From NCBI RefSeq assembly GCF_010894405.1, contig NZ_JAAIYA010000032.1:62001-126000 (forward strand): a stretch of DNA of 64,000 nt. Direction: 5' to 3'. Position numbers and translations under genes: made by a program. A model generated the notes under the pieces. That model had not been told where the DNA came from. It worked only from the letters and a program-made list of their open reading frames with translations, and did no database searches. The DNA comes from Pyxidicoccus caerfyrddinensis (GTDB taxonomy: Bacteria > Myxococcota > Myxococcia > Myxococcales > Myxococcaceae). This document shows positions 16,003 to 24,125 of this stretch, piece after piece; position 1 is the stretch's first letter, and each line of letters opens with the position of its first letter.

Positions 16003-17298
16003 ATGCGCCATCCATTCAAGCTGCTGGGGCTGCTCGTCCTCGCCTCCACCGGGTGTGACCGGCTGCAGGACGAGCCCATCTTCGTCTATGGCCGCGCCGA
16101 GCAGCGGGACGGCTCGCCGCTGGTGGGCGCGACGCTGGCCTACGAGCGGGCGAAGGTGGAGTACCCCACGAACTCGGGCGTGCCGGAGCCCTGGCCCAAG
16201 CCTGTCTTCACTCCCTACGGGACGGCCACCACCGAGGCCACCGGGGACTACTTCCTGGAGATGCTCTACGGCGACGTGCAGGCGGTGAACCCAGCCCAAC
16301 CCGAGCTCCCCACGTCCTACCGTTACCGCATCTCGCGGCTGGAGGAGGATGGCGCGGGCACCTTCGTGTCCTTCGTGTTCTGGGACGACGTGGAGCTGCC
16401 GTTGCTCAAGACCTGGGATGCGCGCCTGACGCTGACGCCGGGGTCCGAAGGCACTGTCGTGTCCTTCGCGCCGGCACCGCCCACTTCGGAGGTCCCCGTC
16501 ACCGGCGAGGAGGTCAACATCGTCACGGTCGAGAATGAGGTGGTGCCCGGCCATCCGACGACGCCCGAGCCGGTGCTCTTCCTCACGAGTGGCGGGAAGC
16601 CGGTGTTCCGCTGGTGGGGCGCTCCCTCGCCATGGACGGCGAGCCCCTATGTGCTGGAGGACTTCGCAAGCCCCGAGGTGCAGCTGCGCGCCATGAGCAT
16701 CGGCGAGTGGTGGTTCTACCCGCTGGGGGCGAAGTCCTCTCCCCTGACGTTCCGCCAGGAGTGGCGCACGGCGCCCATGCCGATGCCCGCCGGCACCCTC
16801 CGGCCCGTCAGCCGGGGCGTGTCCTGCACGCCCGTGCCCGAGCCCGAGGACCCCTGCCCATGGACGGACGGGCGCCTGGAGCCGGTGCGGCTCCCCCTGG
16901 GCATCACGCCCCCCGTGTGGATCACCCTCACGCTGCCCGAGCCCACCCGGCTGAGGCACGCCGTGGTGCGGGGCATGGAAGGCACGAACGGCAGCTACTT
17001 CATCCTCGAGGGCAGCGTGGACGGCGAGCAGTGGACGCGTCTGGCCCTCACCCCCCTCCTGTTGTCCGAAGACCCCATCGACCGGGGCCGCTGGCGCCTC
17101 GCCGACCAGACCCAGTGGGACAGCCCCTTCGATGGGCGCCTCTACAGGGGCGATGGCGCAGGCCTCTTCGGGGAGACGCCCCTTGAGGACGTGGGGCCGG
17201 TCCGCTACGTGCGGCTCACCGGGACGTCGTACGCCAACGGGAACAACGGCGTCCAAAGGAGCATCTCCTCCCTCGCCGAGGTGTCGCTGTTCGAGTAG
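16003..17298 (+). CDS. Lipoprotein with C-terminal discoidin-like domain
   Basis: A 431-residue lipoprotein (lipobox LASTGC), directly behind the TonB-dependent receptor and presumably its surface partner. Residues about 25-95 look like a carboxypeptidase-regulatory or Ig-like fold (IFVYGRAEQRDGSPLVGATL). The C-terminal ~140 residues have the beta-sandwich pattern of F5/8-type C (discoidin-like) carbohydrate-binding domains: VWITLTLPEPTRLRHAVVRG, YFILEGSVDGEQWTRLAL, VGPVRYVRLTGTSY. A SusD-like partner role is inference from gene order; no SusD homology is visible. Confidence 0.75.
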   Translation: MRHPFKLLGLLVLASTGCDRLQDEPIFVYGRAEQRDGSPLVGATLAYERAKVEYPTNSGVPEPWPKPVFTPYGTATTEATGDYFLEMLYGDVQAVNPAQPELPTSYRYRISRLEEDGAGTFVSFVFWDDVELPLLKTWDARLTLTPGSEGTVVSFAPAPPTSEVPVTGEEVNIVTVENEVVPGHPTTPEPVLFLTSGGKPVFRWWGAPSPWTASPYVLEDFASPEVQLRAMSIGEWWFYPLGAKSSPLTFRQEWRTAPMPMPAGTLRPVSRGVSCTPVPEPEDPCPWTDGRLEPVRLPLGITPPVWITLTLPEPTRLRHAVVRGMEGTNGSYFILEGSVDGEQWTRLALTPLLLSEDPIDRGRWRLADQTQWDSPFDGRLYRGDGAGLFGETPLEDVGPVRYVRLTGTSYANGNNGVQRSISSLAEVSLFE

Positions 17299-17305
17299 GG
17301 CCGCG

Positions 17306-18013
17306 CTACCCCGTCTTGAGGCGCGCCGACTGCTCGGCGTGCTTCGCCAGGGCCTCCGCAATCTGCGCGGACGTCCACAGCGGGTCCAGGCACGGGCAGA
17401 AGTAGCCGGGGCCGGCCTTCTCCTTCACGGCCCACTCGAAGAAGCCGCGCGCGGTGGCGTGCAGCTCCTCGGGGAGGAGGAGGGCGGCGACGTCGTATTC
17501 GGTGAAGCGGAGCAACCCCGGCACGCGCCACTCGCGCTCCCAGTCGAAGCGGTAGCTGTAGGGCGCGTTGTGCGTGTCGCCCTGGATGTCCACGAAGGGC
17601 GTCATGGACCAGATGGGCTCGCGCTGCGGCTCCTTCGCCACCAGCGCCTGCTGCACCTGGTGCTTCAGCGCGACGTGCGCGGGCGAGCCGTACTGGACGT
17701 ACCAGACGGGGCCGCCGCCCTGGGACAGGACGTAGCTCTTGCTGAAGGCGATGCCGTACAGGCTGCGGCGCTGGACGAGCCGCGAGAGCTGGTCCAGCGG
17801 AATCTCGCTGAAGCATACCGAGCGGTGGCGCTCGGCGACGGCCGGCTCCCTGCGGGCGATGCCGAAGCCCTCCGCGCCGGGGATGAGCGTCCGCGAGCCG
17901 AGGATGCTCATCATGTTCTGGTAGGAGTCATGGTAGGGCGCTCCCGGCTTCGTGAAGTGCACCACGAAGTCGGACATGTCTCGCCACTGTGTGTTGGCCT
18001 GATAGCCGAGCAT
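17306..18013 (-). CDS. AbiGi-like protein (abortive-infection family)
   Basis: A 235-residue cytoplasmic protein. Its pattern fits the AbiGi family: VVHFTKPG near the start, a central SVCFSEIPLDQLSRL, YGIAFSKSYVLSQGGGPVWYV, and WEREWRVPGLLRFTEYDV with a following LLLPEE. AbiGi is half of the lactococcal AbiG phage-abortion system and has been described as antitoxin-like. No AbiGii partner is adjacent: the left neighbour is a convergent lipoprotein and the right is a divergent ArsR regulator. GGGGAGG precedes the ATG by eight bases. The biochemical role is unknown. Confidence 0.6.
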   Translation of the reverse strand: MLGYQANTQWRDMSDFVVHFTKPGAPYHDSYQNMMSILGSRTLIPGAEGFGIARREPAVAERHRSVCFSEIPLDQLSRLVQRRSLYGIAFSKSYVLSQGGGPVWYVQYGSPAHVALKHQVQQALVAKEPQREPIWSMTPFVDIQGDTHNAPYSYRFDWEREWRVPGLLRFTEYDVAALLLPEELHATARGFFEWAVKEKAGPGYFCPCLDPLWTSAQIAEALAKHAEQSARLKTG

Positions 18014-18219
18014 GGACCCTACCTCCCCGGTAATGTCCCGGACGGGGGTGGGGGATGCAACCCGAAGGGTCGGTGTCTCCCCGTGCCCGCTCGCCGTGCC
18101 TGCGGCCGGGCGGGGCCCTGTTCTTCGTCCGACCCGCGGGCGTGTGAACAGGGACGCGCACTCCGTGGATGGGGCCCGTTGCGTTGCGGCGCACGGGCCG
18201 CGCTGGTTAGGGTTGCCTC

Positions 18220-18516
18220 GTGGCATCTCCCGCTCCCCAGCTCTCCGACCAGGCCTGCACCGCGCAGCGGGCGAAGGTCTTCAAGGCGCTCGCCGACCCG
18301 TGCCGCGTCCGCATCGTCGAGATGCTGGCGCGGCGGGGAGACATGTGCGGCATCGAGCTCGCGGAGGCGCTCGGGGTGAGCGGTGCCCTGCTGTCCCACC
18401 ACGGCAAGGTGCTGGAGGGCGCGGGCATCATCACGAAGCGCAAGGACGGCCCCCACGCCTACTGCGTCCTCAACCGCGCGCTGCTCGCCAAGGCCTTCAA
18501 AGACTTGCTGGACTGA
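18220..18516 (+). CDS. ArsR family transcriptional regulator
   Basis: A 98-residue winged-helix repressor with a GTG start. It shows the family pattern KVFKALADPCRVRIVEML, GIELAEALGVSGALLSHH as recognition helix, and LEGAGIITKRKDGPHAYC as wing. No CxC metal-binding motif of ArsR type is present in the recognition helix, although cysteines occur at CTAQR, CRVR and MCGIE. It lies 94 bases upstream of the Old Yellow Enzyme gene, with a palindromic operator between them, so it probably represses the reductase (and perhaps itself) until an electrophile or oxidant is sensed. Confidence 0.9.
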   Translation: MASPAPQLSDQACTAQRAKVFKALADPCRVRIVEMLARRGDMCGIELAEALGVSGALLSHHGKVLEGAGIITKRKDGPHAYCVLNRALLAKAFKDLLD

Positions 18517-18533
18517 GCGCCGCCGCCGGGGGG

Positions 18534-18560
18534 CAATCAAACATTCATTTGATTGTTTGA
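18534..18560. promoter_or_regulatory. Probable ArsR operator upstream of the reductase gene
   Basis: Two overlapping inverted repeats: CAATCAAA (18534-18541) with TTTGATTG (18548-18555), and TCAAACA (18538-18544) with TGTTTGA (18554-18560). This AT-rich dyad stands out in a ~70% GC context and fits ArsR-family sites. It lies about 50 bases before the reductase start. Confidence 0.65.
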
Positions 18561-18610
18561 GGGGTGCCCATTACTTCGATGCGCCATCGAGTTCCGCGCG
18601 GAGGCGCACC

Positions 18611-19684
18611 ATGTCGCAGCAGCCTTTGTTCACGCCCGTCAGCATCGGTTCCCTGAAGCTCCCCAATCGCATCGCCATGGCGCCGATGACGCGCAACCGC
18701 GCCGGGGAGGGGCAGGTGCCCACTCCGCTGATGGCGGAGTACTACGCGCAGCGTGCGTCGGCGGGCCTGCTCATCACCGAGGCCACCCAGTTCTCGCTCC
18801 AGGGCTACGGCTATCCGAACACGCCGGGCATCCACACCGACGCGCAGGTGGAGGGCTGGCGCCGCGTCACGGACGCCGTGCATGCGCGCGGCGGGCGCAT
18901 CTACCTGCAGATATGGCACGTGGGGCGCATCTCCCATCCGGTGATGCAGCCGGGCGGGGCGCTGCCGGTGGCGCCGTCCGCCATCGCCGCCGAGGGCACG
19001 CTCTACACCACCCAGGGCCCGAAGCCGTTCGTCACGCCGCGCCCGCTGGAATTGAACGAGCTTCCGGGCATCGTCCAGGGCTTCGCCGAGGGCGCGCGCC
19101 GGGCGAAGGAGGCAGGCTTCGACGGCGTGGAGGTGCACGGCGCGAATGGCTACCTGCTCGACCAGTTCCTGCGCGACGGCAGCAACCACCGCACGGACGC
19201 GTACGGTGGCAGCGTGGAGAACCGCGCGCGCCTCTTGCTGGAGGCGACGGAGGCGGTGGCTGGCGCCATCGGCGCTGAGCGGACGGGTGTGCGGCTGTCA
19301 CCGATGAACGCGTTCAACAGCATGTCGGACTCGGACCCGGCGCGGACGTTCGGTTACGCGGCGGGCGCGCTCGACAAGCTCGGGCTGGCGTACCTGCACG
19401 TCATGGCGCCCGTGGCGGCTCCGGAGACGCCCCGCCTGCTGCCGCTCATCCGCGAGCGCTTCCGCGGCCCGCTGATGGTGAATGGCGGCCACACGCTCCA
19501 GAGCGCCAATGCCGTGCTGAGTGACGGGCTGGCGGACCTGGTGTCCTTCGGCTCGCCGTACCTGGCCAACCCGGACCTGCCCGAGCGGCTGCTGAAGGGC
19601 GCGCCGCTCAACACGCCGGACCAGGCCACGTTCTACGGCGGCGACGCGCGCGGCTACACGGACTACCCGGCCCTGGCGGCCTGA
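18611..19684 (+). CDS. Old Yellow Enzyme family alkene reductase (NemA-like)
   Basis: A 357-residue FMN-dependent ene-reductase that reduces activated C=C bonds (N-ethylmaleimide, enones, some nitro compounds) with NAD(P)H. It carries the classical OYE pattern: PNRIAMAPMTRNRA near the start (Thr tunes the flavin), the substrate-binding His/Asn pair in VEVHGANGYLLDQFL, and RTDAYGGSVENRARL. The C-terminal phosphate-binding part (LVSFGSPYLANPDLPERL) is intact. It lies downstream of an ArsR regulator and operator, an arrangement that parallels regulator-nemA pairs responding to reactive electrophiles. Confidence 0.93.
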   Translation: MSQQPLFTPVSIGSLKLPNRIAMAPMTRNRAGEGQVPTPLMAEYYAQRASAGLLITEATQFSLQGYGYPNTPGIHTDAQVEGWRRVTDAVHARGGRIYLQIWHVGRISHPVMQPGGALPVAPSAIAAEGTLYTTQGPKPFVTPRPLELNELPGIVQGFAEGARRAKEAGFDGVEVHGANGYLLDQFLRDGSNHRTDAYGGSVENRARLLLEATEAVAGAIGAERTGVRLSPMNAFNSMSDSDPARTFGYAAGALDKLGLAYLHVMAPVAAPETPRLLPLIRERFRGPLMVNGGHTLQSANAVLSDGLADLVSFGSPYLANPDLPERLLKGAPLNTPDQATFYGGDARGYTDYPALAA

Positions 19685-19713
19685 GGCGTCCTCGTGCCCC
19701 GGTCGGCCGGACT

Positions 19714-21093
19714 TCAGGGCCGGCGCGCCGTCACCCAGACGCCGGGCCTGGGGCGCAGGGTGATGGCGGGCGCCGGGGCCAGTGGGTGCCCCGGTGCCAG
19801 GTCCAGCCGCACGCGCTGGAGCAGCGTGGCCAGCACGAGCACCAGCTCCATCAGCGCGAACTGGTTGCCGATGCACTGGCGCGGCCCGCCGCCGAAGGGG
19901 AAGAAGGTGAAGCGCGGACGCTCCCGCTCGCGCTCGGGGAGGAAGCGGTCCGGGTCGAACGCGTCGGGGTTGTCCCAGAGCTTCGGGTGGCGGTGAAGCA
20001 CCCACGGGACGATGAGCACGTACGAGCCCTTGGGGACGCGGAAGCCGCCCACGACGTCGTCCTGGATGGCGGCGCGGGAGAAAATCCACGCGGGCGGGTA
20101 GAGGCGCAGCGACTCGTCCACCACGCGGCGGGTGAGCGCGAGCTTCGGCACGTCTTCCACCGTGGGCGTGCGGCCCGACAGCTCCCGCGACAGCTCTGCC
20201 TCCAGGTTGCGCCGCACGTCGGGGTTCTGCGAGAGCAGCATCACCGTCCACGCGAGCGCGCTGGCCGTCGTCTCGTGCCCGGCCAACAGCAGCGTCATCA
20301 CCTCGTCACGCAACTGCGTGTCGCTCATGCGCTCGCCGGTGTCCTCGTCGCGTGCGTCCATCAGCATCTGCAGGAGGTCGTGGTGCTCACCGCCTTCGCG
20401 GCGCCGGCGCTCGACGATGGCGCGCACCACGCGGTCCAGCGTGCCCGCGTCCTTCTCGAAGCGCCGGTGCGAGGGCAGGGGCAGGGCGCGCGGCAGCGGG
20501 ATGAGCTGGGTGAGGCGCGAGTTGGCGAAGGTCTGCACACGGCCCAGGGCGTCGCCCACGGCGCGCGACTCGCCGCCCACCTCGGTGCCGAAGAGGGTGA
20601 GGCCGGCGATGCGCAGCGTCAGGTGGGTGAGGTCCTCGGCCACGTCGAAGGGCTGGCCGCTGGCGATGCGCGGCTCGAGCGCGCGGGCGAGGTCCTCCGT
20701 TGCGTCCACCATGGTGCTCGCGAAGCCGGCGAGCCGCTGGCGGTGGAAGGCGGGCTGGGCCAGCCGGCGCTGACGCAACCAGAAGTCTCCCTCGCTGGTG
20801 AGCAGCCCCTGTCCGAGCAACTCGCGAATCACCGCGAAGCCGCGCGTCTGCTTGTTGTAGTTGCGCGCGTTGTCCTGGAGCACGTGGCGCACGAGGTCCG
20901 GGTGGGCCAGCAGCGTCACGTACATCGGGCCGACGCGGATGCGCACCACGTCGCCGTACTCGCGCACCTGCGCGGGGAAGAAGGTGAGCGGGTCCTTCCG
21001 CAGCGCGCGCAGGTTGCCCAGCAGCGGCTCACCACGAGGTCCGGGAGGCAGCAGCGGGGCGATGGACGGTGGGGCGATGACGGTGGAGGACAT
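19714..21093 (-). CDS. Cytochrome P450
   Basis: A 459-residue heme monooxygenase with no membrane anchor. All core motifs are present: I-helix AGHETTAS, K-helix ESLRLYPP (ExxR), a PERF-type stretch (FDPDRFLPERE) and the heme-binding loop FFPFGGGPRQCIGNQF with the axial Cys. The sequence is closest in feel to the bacterial CYP102/CYP4-like clade, which often hydroxylates fatty acids or related hydrophobic substrates, but the substrate cannot be fixed. No ferredoxin or reductase gene is adjacent, so redox partners must be encoded elsewhere. Confidence 0.95.
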   Translation of the reverse strand: MSSTVIAPPSIAPLLPPGPRGEPLLGNLRALRKDPLTFFPAQVREYGDVVRIRVGPMYVTLLAHPDLVRHVLQDNARNYNKQTRGFAVIRELLGQGLLTSEGDFWLRQRRLAQPAFHRQRLAGFASTMVDATEDLARALEPRIASGQPFDVAEDLTHLTLRIAGLTLFGTEVGGESRAVGDALGRVQTFANSRLTQLIPLPRALPLPSHRRFEKDAGTLDRVVRAIVERRRREGGEHHDLLQMLMDARDEDTGERMSDTQLRDEVMTLLLAGHETTASALAWTVMLLSQNPDVRRNLEAELSRELSGRTPTVEDVPKLALTRRVVDESLRLYPPAWIFSRAAIQDDVVGGFRVPKGSYVLIVPWVLHRHPKLWDNPDAFDPDRFLPERERERPRFTFFPFGGGPRQCIGNQFALMELVLVLATLLQRVRLDLAPGHPLAPAPAITLRPRPGVWVTARRP

Positions 21094-21200
21094 GGCGGGC
21101 GCAATCCCTGGCGGGCGGGTGTCCCATTCTCGACCCGTGTTGGCGCGGGCGATAGTGGCCCGTGCTCCCTTGCGAGGGTGGAGGTAGCCTCGCGCGCACC

Positions 21201-21608
21201 ATGGACACCCTGTTCCGCACCCGCCGCCTGGCCCTCGTGACGCTGCTCGCACTGGCCGTGGCCCCCGTGGCCCTGGCCGCCGCCGGCAGCCCGCGCCTGG
21301 AGGCCTTCTTCCAGAACGAGCTGAAGAGTGCTGACTACCAGCAGAAGGTCTACTCACGCGTGGCCGGGAAGTGGCGGCAGCCGAAGGGCACTCCGGCGCT
21401 GGGGAAGAAGGCGGTGGTGCAGGCGGTGATTGGCCGGGACGGGAAGCTCGTGTCCGCCACCGTGAGCACGCCGTCGGGCTCCAAGGCGTGGGATGCCGCC
21501 GCGCTGGCGGCCGTGAAGCAGGCCGCGCCCTTCCCGGCGCTCCCGGCGAGCTACACCCAGTCCACGCTGGATGCGCACTTCCACGTGTCCTGGGTGGCCG
21601 GCCCGTAG
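21201..21608 (+). CDS. Secreted TonB/TolA C-terminal-like domain protein
   Basis: A 135-residue protein with a signal peptide (LALVTLLALAVAPVALAAA). The remainder resembles a TonB/TolA C-terminal domain: YQQKVYSRVAGKWRQPKG, VVQAVIGRDGKLVSATVSTP and WDAAALAAVKQAAPFPALP. It lacks the usual membrane anchor and Pro-rich linker, so it is a free-standing periplasmic module. Function unknown; it may bind an outer-membrane or cell-envelope partner. The ATG lies 108 bases from the divergent P450 start. Confidence 0.8.
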   Translation: MDTLFRTRRLALVTLLALAVAPVALAAAGSPRLEAFFQNELKSADYQQKVYSRVAGKWRQPKGTPALGKKAVVQAVIGRDGKLVSATVSTPSGSKAWDAAALAAVKQAAPFPALPASYTQSTLDAHFHVSWVAGP

Positions 21609-21624
21609 GGTATGGTGCGCGGCC

Positions 21625-22368
21625 ATGGCAACTCCTCATATCTCCGCCGCACCCGGTGACTTCGCCGACGTGGTGCTGATGCCCGGCGACCCCCTGCGGG
21701 CCCGTCATATCTCCGAGCGCTTCCTGGAGGAGGCCCGTGGGGTCACCTCCGTGCGCAACATGTACGGCTTCACCGGCACGTACCGGGGCCGCAGGATTTC
21801 GGTGATGGGGCACGGCATGGGCATCCCCTCCCTCTCCATCTACGCCACCGAGCTCATCAAGACGTACGGCGCGCGCGTCCTCATCCGCGTGGGCAGCTGC
21901 GGCGCGCTGCGCACGGACGTGAAGCTGCGCGACGTCATCGTCGCCACCGGTGCCGGCACCGACTCCAAGGTGAACCGGATGCGGCTGATGGACCACGACT
22001 TCCCCGCGGTGCCGGACTTCACCCTGGCGAGGCGCGCGGTGGAGGCCGCCGAGAAGCGCGGCCGCCCGGTGCGTGCCGGTACCGTCTTCTCCTCCGACCT
22101 CTTCTACCACCCGCAGGAGCAGCTCAATGCCACGCTGGGGCGCATGGGCATCCTCGCCGTGGAGATGGAGGTCGCCGGGCTCTACGGCATCGCCGCCGAG
22201 ACGGGCGCCCGCGCGCTCGCGCTGCTCACCGTGTCCGACCACCTCCTCACGCACGAGGCGCTCAGCCCGCAGGATAGGCAGACCTCCTTCGACGAGATGA
22301 TCGAGCTGGCGCTGGACGTCGCCATCGCCGAGCCGCCGCCCCCGGCCCCCGCGCCGAAGGCGGGCTGA
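21625..22368 (+). CDS. deoD: Purine-nucleoside phosphorylase, DeoD type
   Basis: A 247-residue hexameric-type phosphorylase that cleaves purine (deoxy)nucleosides with phosphate for salvage. Motifs: the phosphate loop VLMPGDPLRARHI, HGMGIPSLSIYATELI, VGSCGALR and the substrate-binding VEMEVAGLYGIAAE with acid MExE, then LLTVSDHL with the catalytic Asp. The N-terminal ATPHISA matches DeoD members exactly. It is preceded by the TonB-like gene with a 16-base gap and followed by a strong hairpin. Confidence 0.95.
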   Translation: MATPHISAAPGDFADVVLMPGDPLRARHISERFLEEARGVTSVRNMYGFTGTYRGRRISVMGHGMGIPSLSIYATELIKTYGARVLIRVGSCGALRTDVKLRDVIVATGAGTDSKVNRMRLMDHDFPAVPDFTLARRAVEAAEKRGRPVRAGTVFSSDLFYHPQEQLNATLGRMGILAVEMEVAGLYGIAAETGARALALLTVSDHLLTHEALSPQDRQTSFDEMIELALDVAIAEPPPPAPAPKAG

Positions 22369-22381
22369 AGTCCCTTCCGCG

Positions 22382-22415
22382 TCCCGCCTCCGCGCGAGTC
22401 CCACGCGGAGCGGGA
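22382..22415 (+). terminator. Hairpin terminator after deoD
   Basis: A 13-base left arm (22382-22394) pairs with the 12-base right arm (22404-22415) with one bulged C, and pairing can extend further outward. It is placed directly after the deoD stop. Confidence 0.6.
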
Positions 22416-22600
22416 TGCGGGCGTCAACCGGCCCCGCCGCGCCTCGCCGGACAGCAGCCGGGCAGGGTGGTGGGGCGGAGCGCTTCCCTCTGGAAACGTG
22501 TGGTGGGCGGGCCCGTTCTGCCCCCCGGGGCAGGGAGGCGTTCACAAATCCGAGGCAGGTACTTGGAGCCCGGACGGATTCCGGGTCATCCTTCGCCCCG

Positions 22601-24118
22601 GTGCGTTACCCAATCTGGCTCCTGCTCGTTTGCGCCGGCTGTGCCGCGCGCGTGGCCCCTACCGCTGGCACTGCGCCGGCCCTCGCCGCCGTGCGTCCCG
22701 AGGTCTCGGACGCGCCGCGCTCCGAGGCGCCGCCGGCTCCTGCCCCGACACCGGCTCCCGCCGTGAGCGCCGAGAGCACCGCTGAAGCGGTGGTCGCGGC
22801 TCCCGCTCCCAGCGGGGACTGCGCGCTCTCCGCCGAGGACCAGGAGGGCGAGGACGACGAGACGGCCGAGGTCGCCGACGGCGAGGCGGGTGACGACGGT
22901 GAGTCCCCGGAGGCCGTGGCCAGCACGGGCGACCTGCCGACGGGGCCGCTGTACTCGGCGGACATCTCCGACGAGGACCTGGCGAAGAAGTGGAAGGACG
23001 AGATTTCCGCGCTCGGGTCCATGGCGGTGGGCTTCGTGCACAGCGGCCGGCTGGTGAACGCGAAGCGCTTCCCGCAGGGGCCGGAGTGGATTGTCGTCTC
23101 CCCCGAGGTGGCCTACGCCACCGAGGAGACCGTCAACTACCTGACCGAGGCCATCCGCGAGGTGCGCGCGAAGTTCCCGGAAGCGCCGCCGCTGCGGGTC
23201 AACGGCATCAGCAACAAGGAGGGCGGCTACCTGCGCCCCCACAAGAGCCACCAGAACGGCCGGGACGTGGACGTCGGCTTCTACTACCCGACGGTGGACC
23301 CCATCCGTGAGCGCGAGCGCGAGAAGTACATCAACGTGCCGCTCAACTGGGCGTTCCTGCGCGCGCTCGTCACGAAGACGGATGTGCAGATGGTCCTCGT
23401 GGACAAGCGCGTGCGGCAGGTCATCTACAACTACGCGCTGTCCATCGGCGAGGACAAGGCGTGGCTCGACTCGCTCTTCAACGACGGCCCCAACGGCGTC
23501 GTGCGCCACGCGCGCCGGCACCGCGACCACTTCCACGTGCGCTTCCACAACCCGCGCGCGCAGGAGCTGGGCCGCCGGGTGCAGCCGCTGCTGGCGCTCC
23601 AGCCCGAGTACAACGTCACCACGCACAAGATTCGCAACGGTGACACGCTGGGTGGCATCGCGCTGAAGTACGGGTCGACGGTGTCGATGATCAAGAAGTC
23701 CAACCGGATGCGCAGCAACTTCCTGCGCGCCGGGCAGCGGCTGTCCGTGCCGCTGCGCGGGCCCTGCACGCACTGCCCCGTGCCGCCGCCCTTCCTGCTG
23801 CCTCCGCGCCGGCTGCCGCCCGAGGCCCCGGCTCCCGCCCTGGTCGCCGCGAAGGCCCAGGTCGCGTCGGACTGCGCGAAGCCGGCTCCGGCCGCCGCCG
23901 CCGTGCCCGCCGTGGCTGCTTCTCCCGAGAGCAACGCAGTGGTGCCCGTCGCGGGTGTCGCCGCCGAGGGCAGCACCGTGCAGCCCGCCGTGGCGAAGAC
24001 CGCCGAGGGTGCCGACTCGCCCGCGGTGAAGGCCGCTGCCGCCGCTGCCGCCACCGTGCCGGCCGTGGGTACGGGGGCCTCTGAAGGGGCGTCCGCCGGC
24101 ATCTCGCACGGGCGCTGA
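22601..24118 (+). CDS. MepA-like murein endopeptidase lipoprotein with LysM
   Basis: A 505-residue lipoprotein. GTG at 22601 gives the signal sequence RYPIWLLLVCAGC, with the lipobox at the end. An Ala/Pro- then Glu/Asp-rich linker runs to about residue 120. The catalytic region (about 135-340) matches penicillin-insensitive murein endopeptidase (M74): HKSHQNGRDVDVGFYYP carries the metal ligands and RHRDHFHVRFH the last histidine. A LysM module follows (IRNGDTLGGIALKYGSTVSMI, about residues 345-390), then a Pro-rich and an Ala/Val-rich low-complexity tail. It should cut DD cross-links in peptidoglycan while anchored to the outer membrane, for remodelling or prey lysis. Confidence 0.85.
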   Translation: MRYPIWLLLVCAGCAARVAPTAGTAPALAAVRPEVSDAPRSEAPPAPAPTPAPAVSAESTAEAVVAAPAPSGDCALSAEDQEGEDDETAEVADGEAGDDGESPEAVASTGDLPTGPLYSADISDEDLAKKWKDEISALGSMAVGFVHSGRLVNAKRFPQGPEWIVVSPEVAYATEETVNYLTEAIREVRAKFPEAPPLRVNGISNKEGGYLRPHKSHQNGRDVDVGFYYPTVDPIREREREKYINVPLNWAFLRALVTKTDVQMVLVDKRVRQVIYNYALSIGEDKAWLDSLFNDGPNGVVRHARRHRDHFHVRFHNPRAQELGRRVQPLLALQPEYNVTTHKIRNGDTLGGIALKYGSTVSMIKKSNRMRSNFLRAGQRLSVPLRGPCTHCPVPPPFLLPPRRLPPEAPAPALVAAKAQVASDCAKPAPAAAAVPAVAASPESNAVVPVAGVAAEGSTVQPAVAKTAEGADSPAVKAAAAAAATVPAVGTGASEGASAGISHGR

Positions 24119-24125
24119 GGCGCCC

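Noticed and set aside
12588..16079. Very long open frame on the minus strand opposite the TonB-dependent receptor
   Set aside because: It is antisense to a clearly homologous receptor; only its last ~150 codons (12588-13037) look real. The rest is a high-GC shadow with no family resemblance.
19714..22545. Extension of the P450 frame far upstream on the minus strand
   Set aside because: P450 homology starts at MSSTV (21093); upstream sequence is antisense to the TonB-like and deoD genes.
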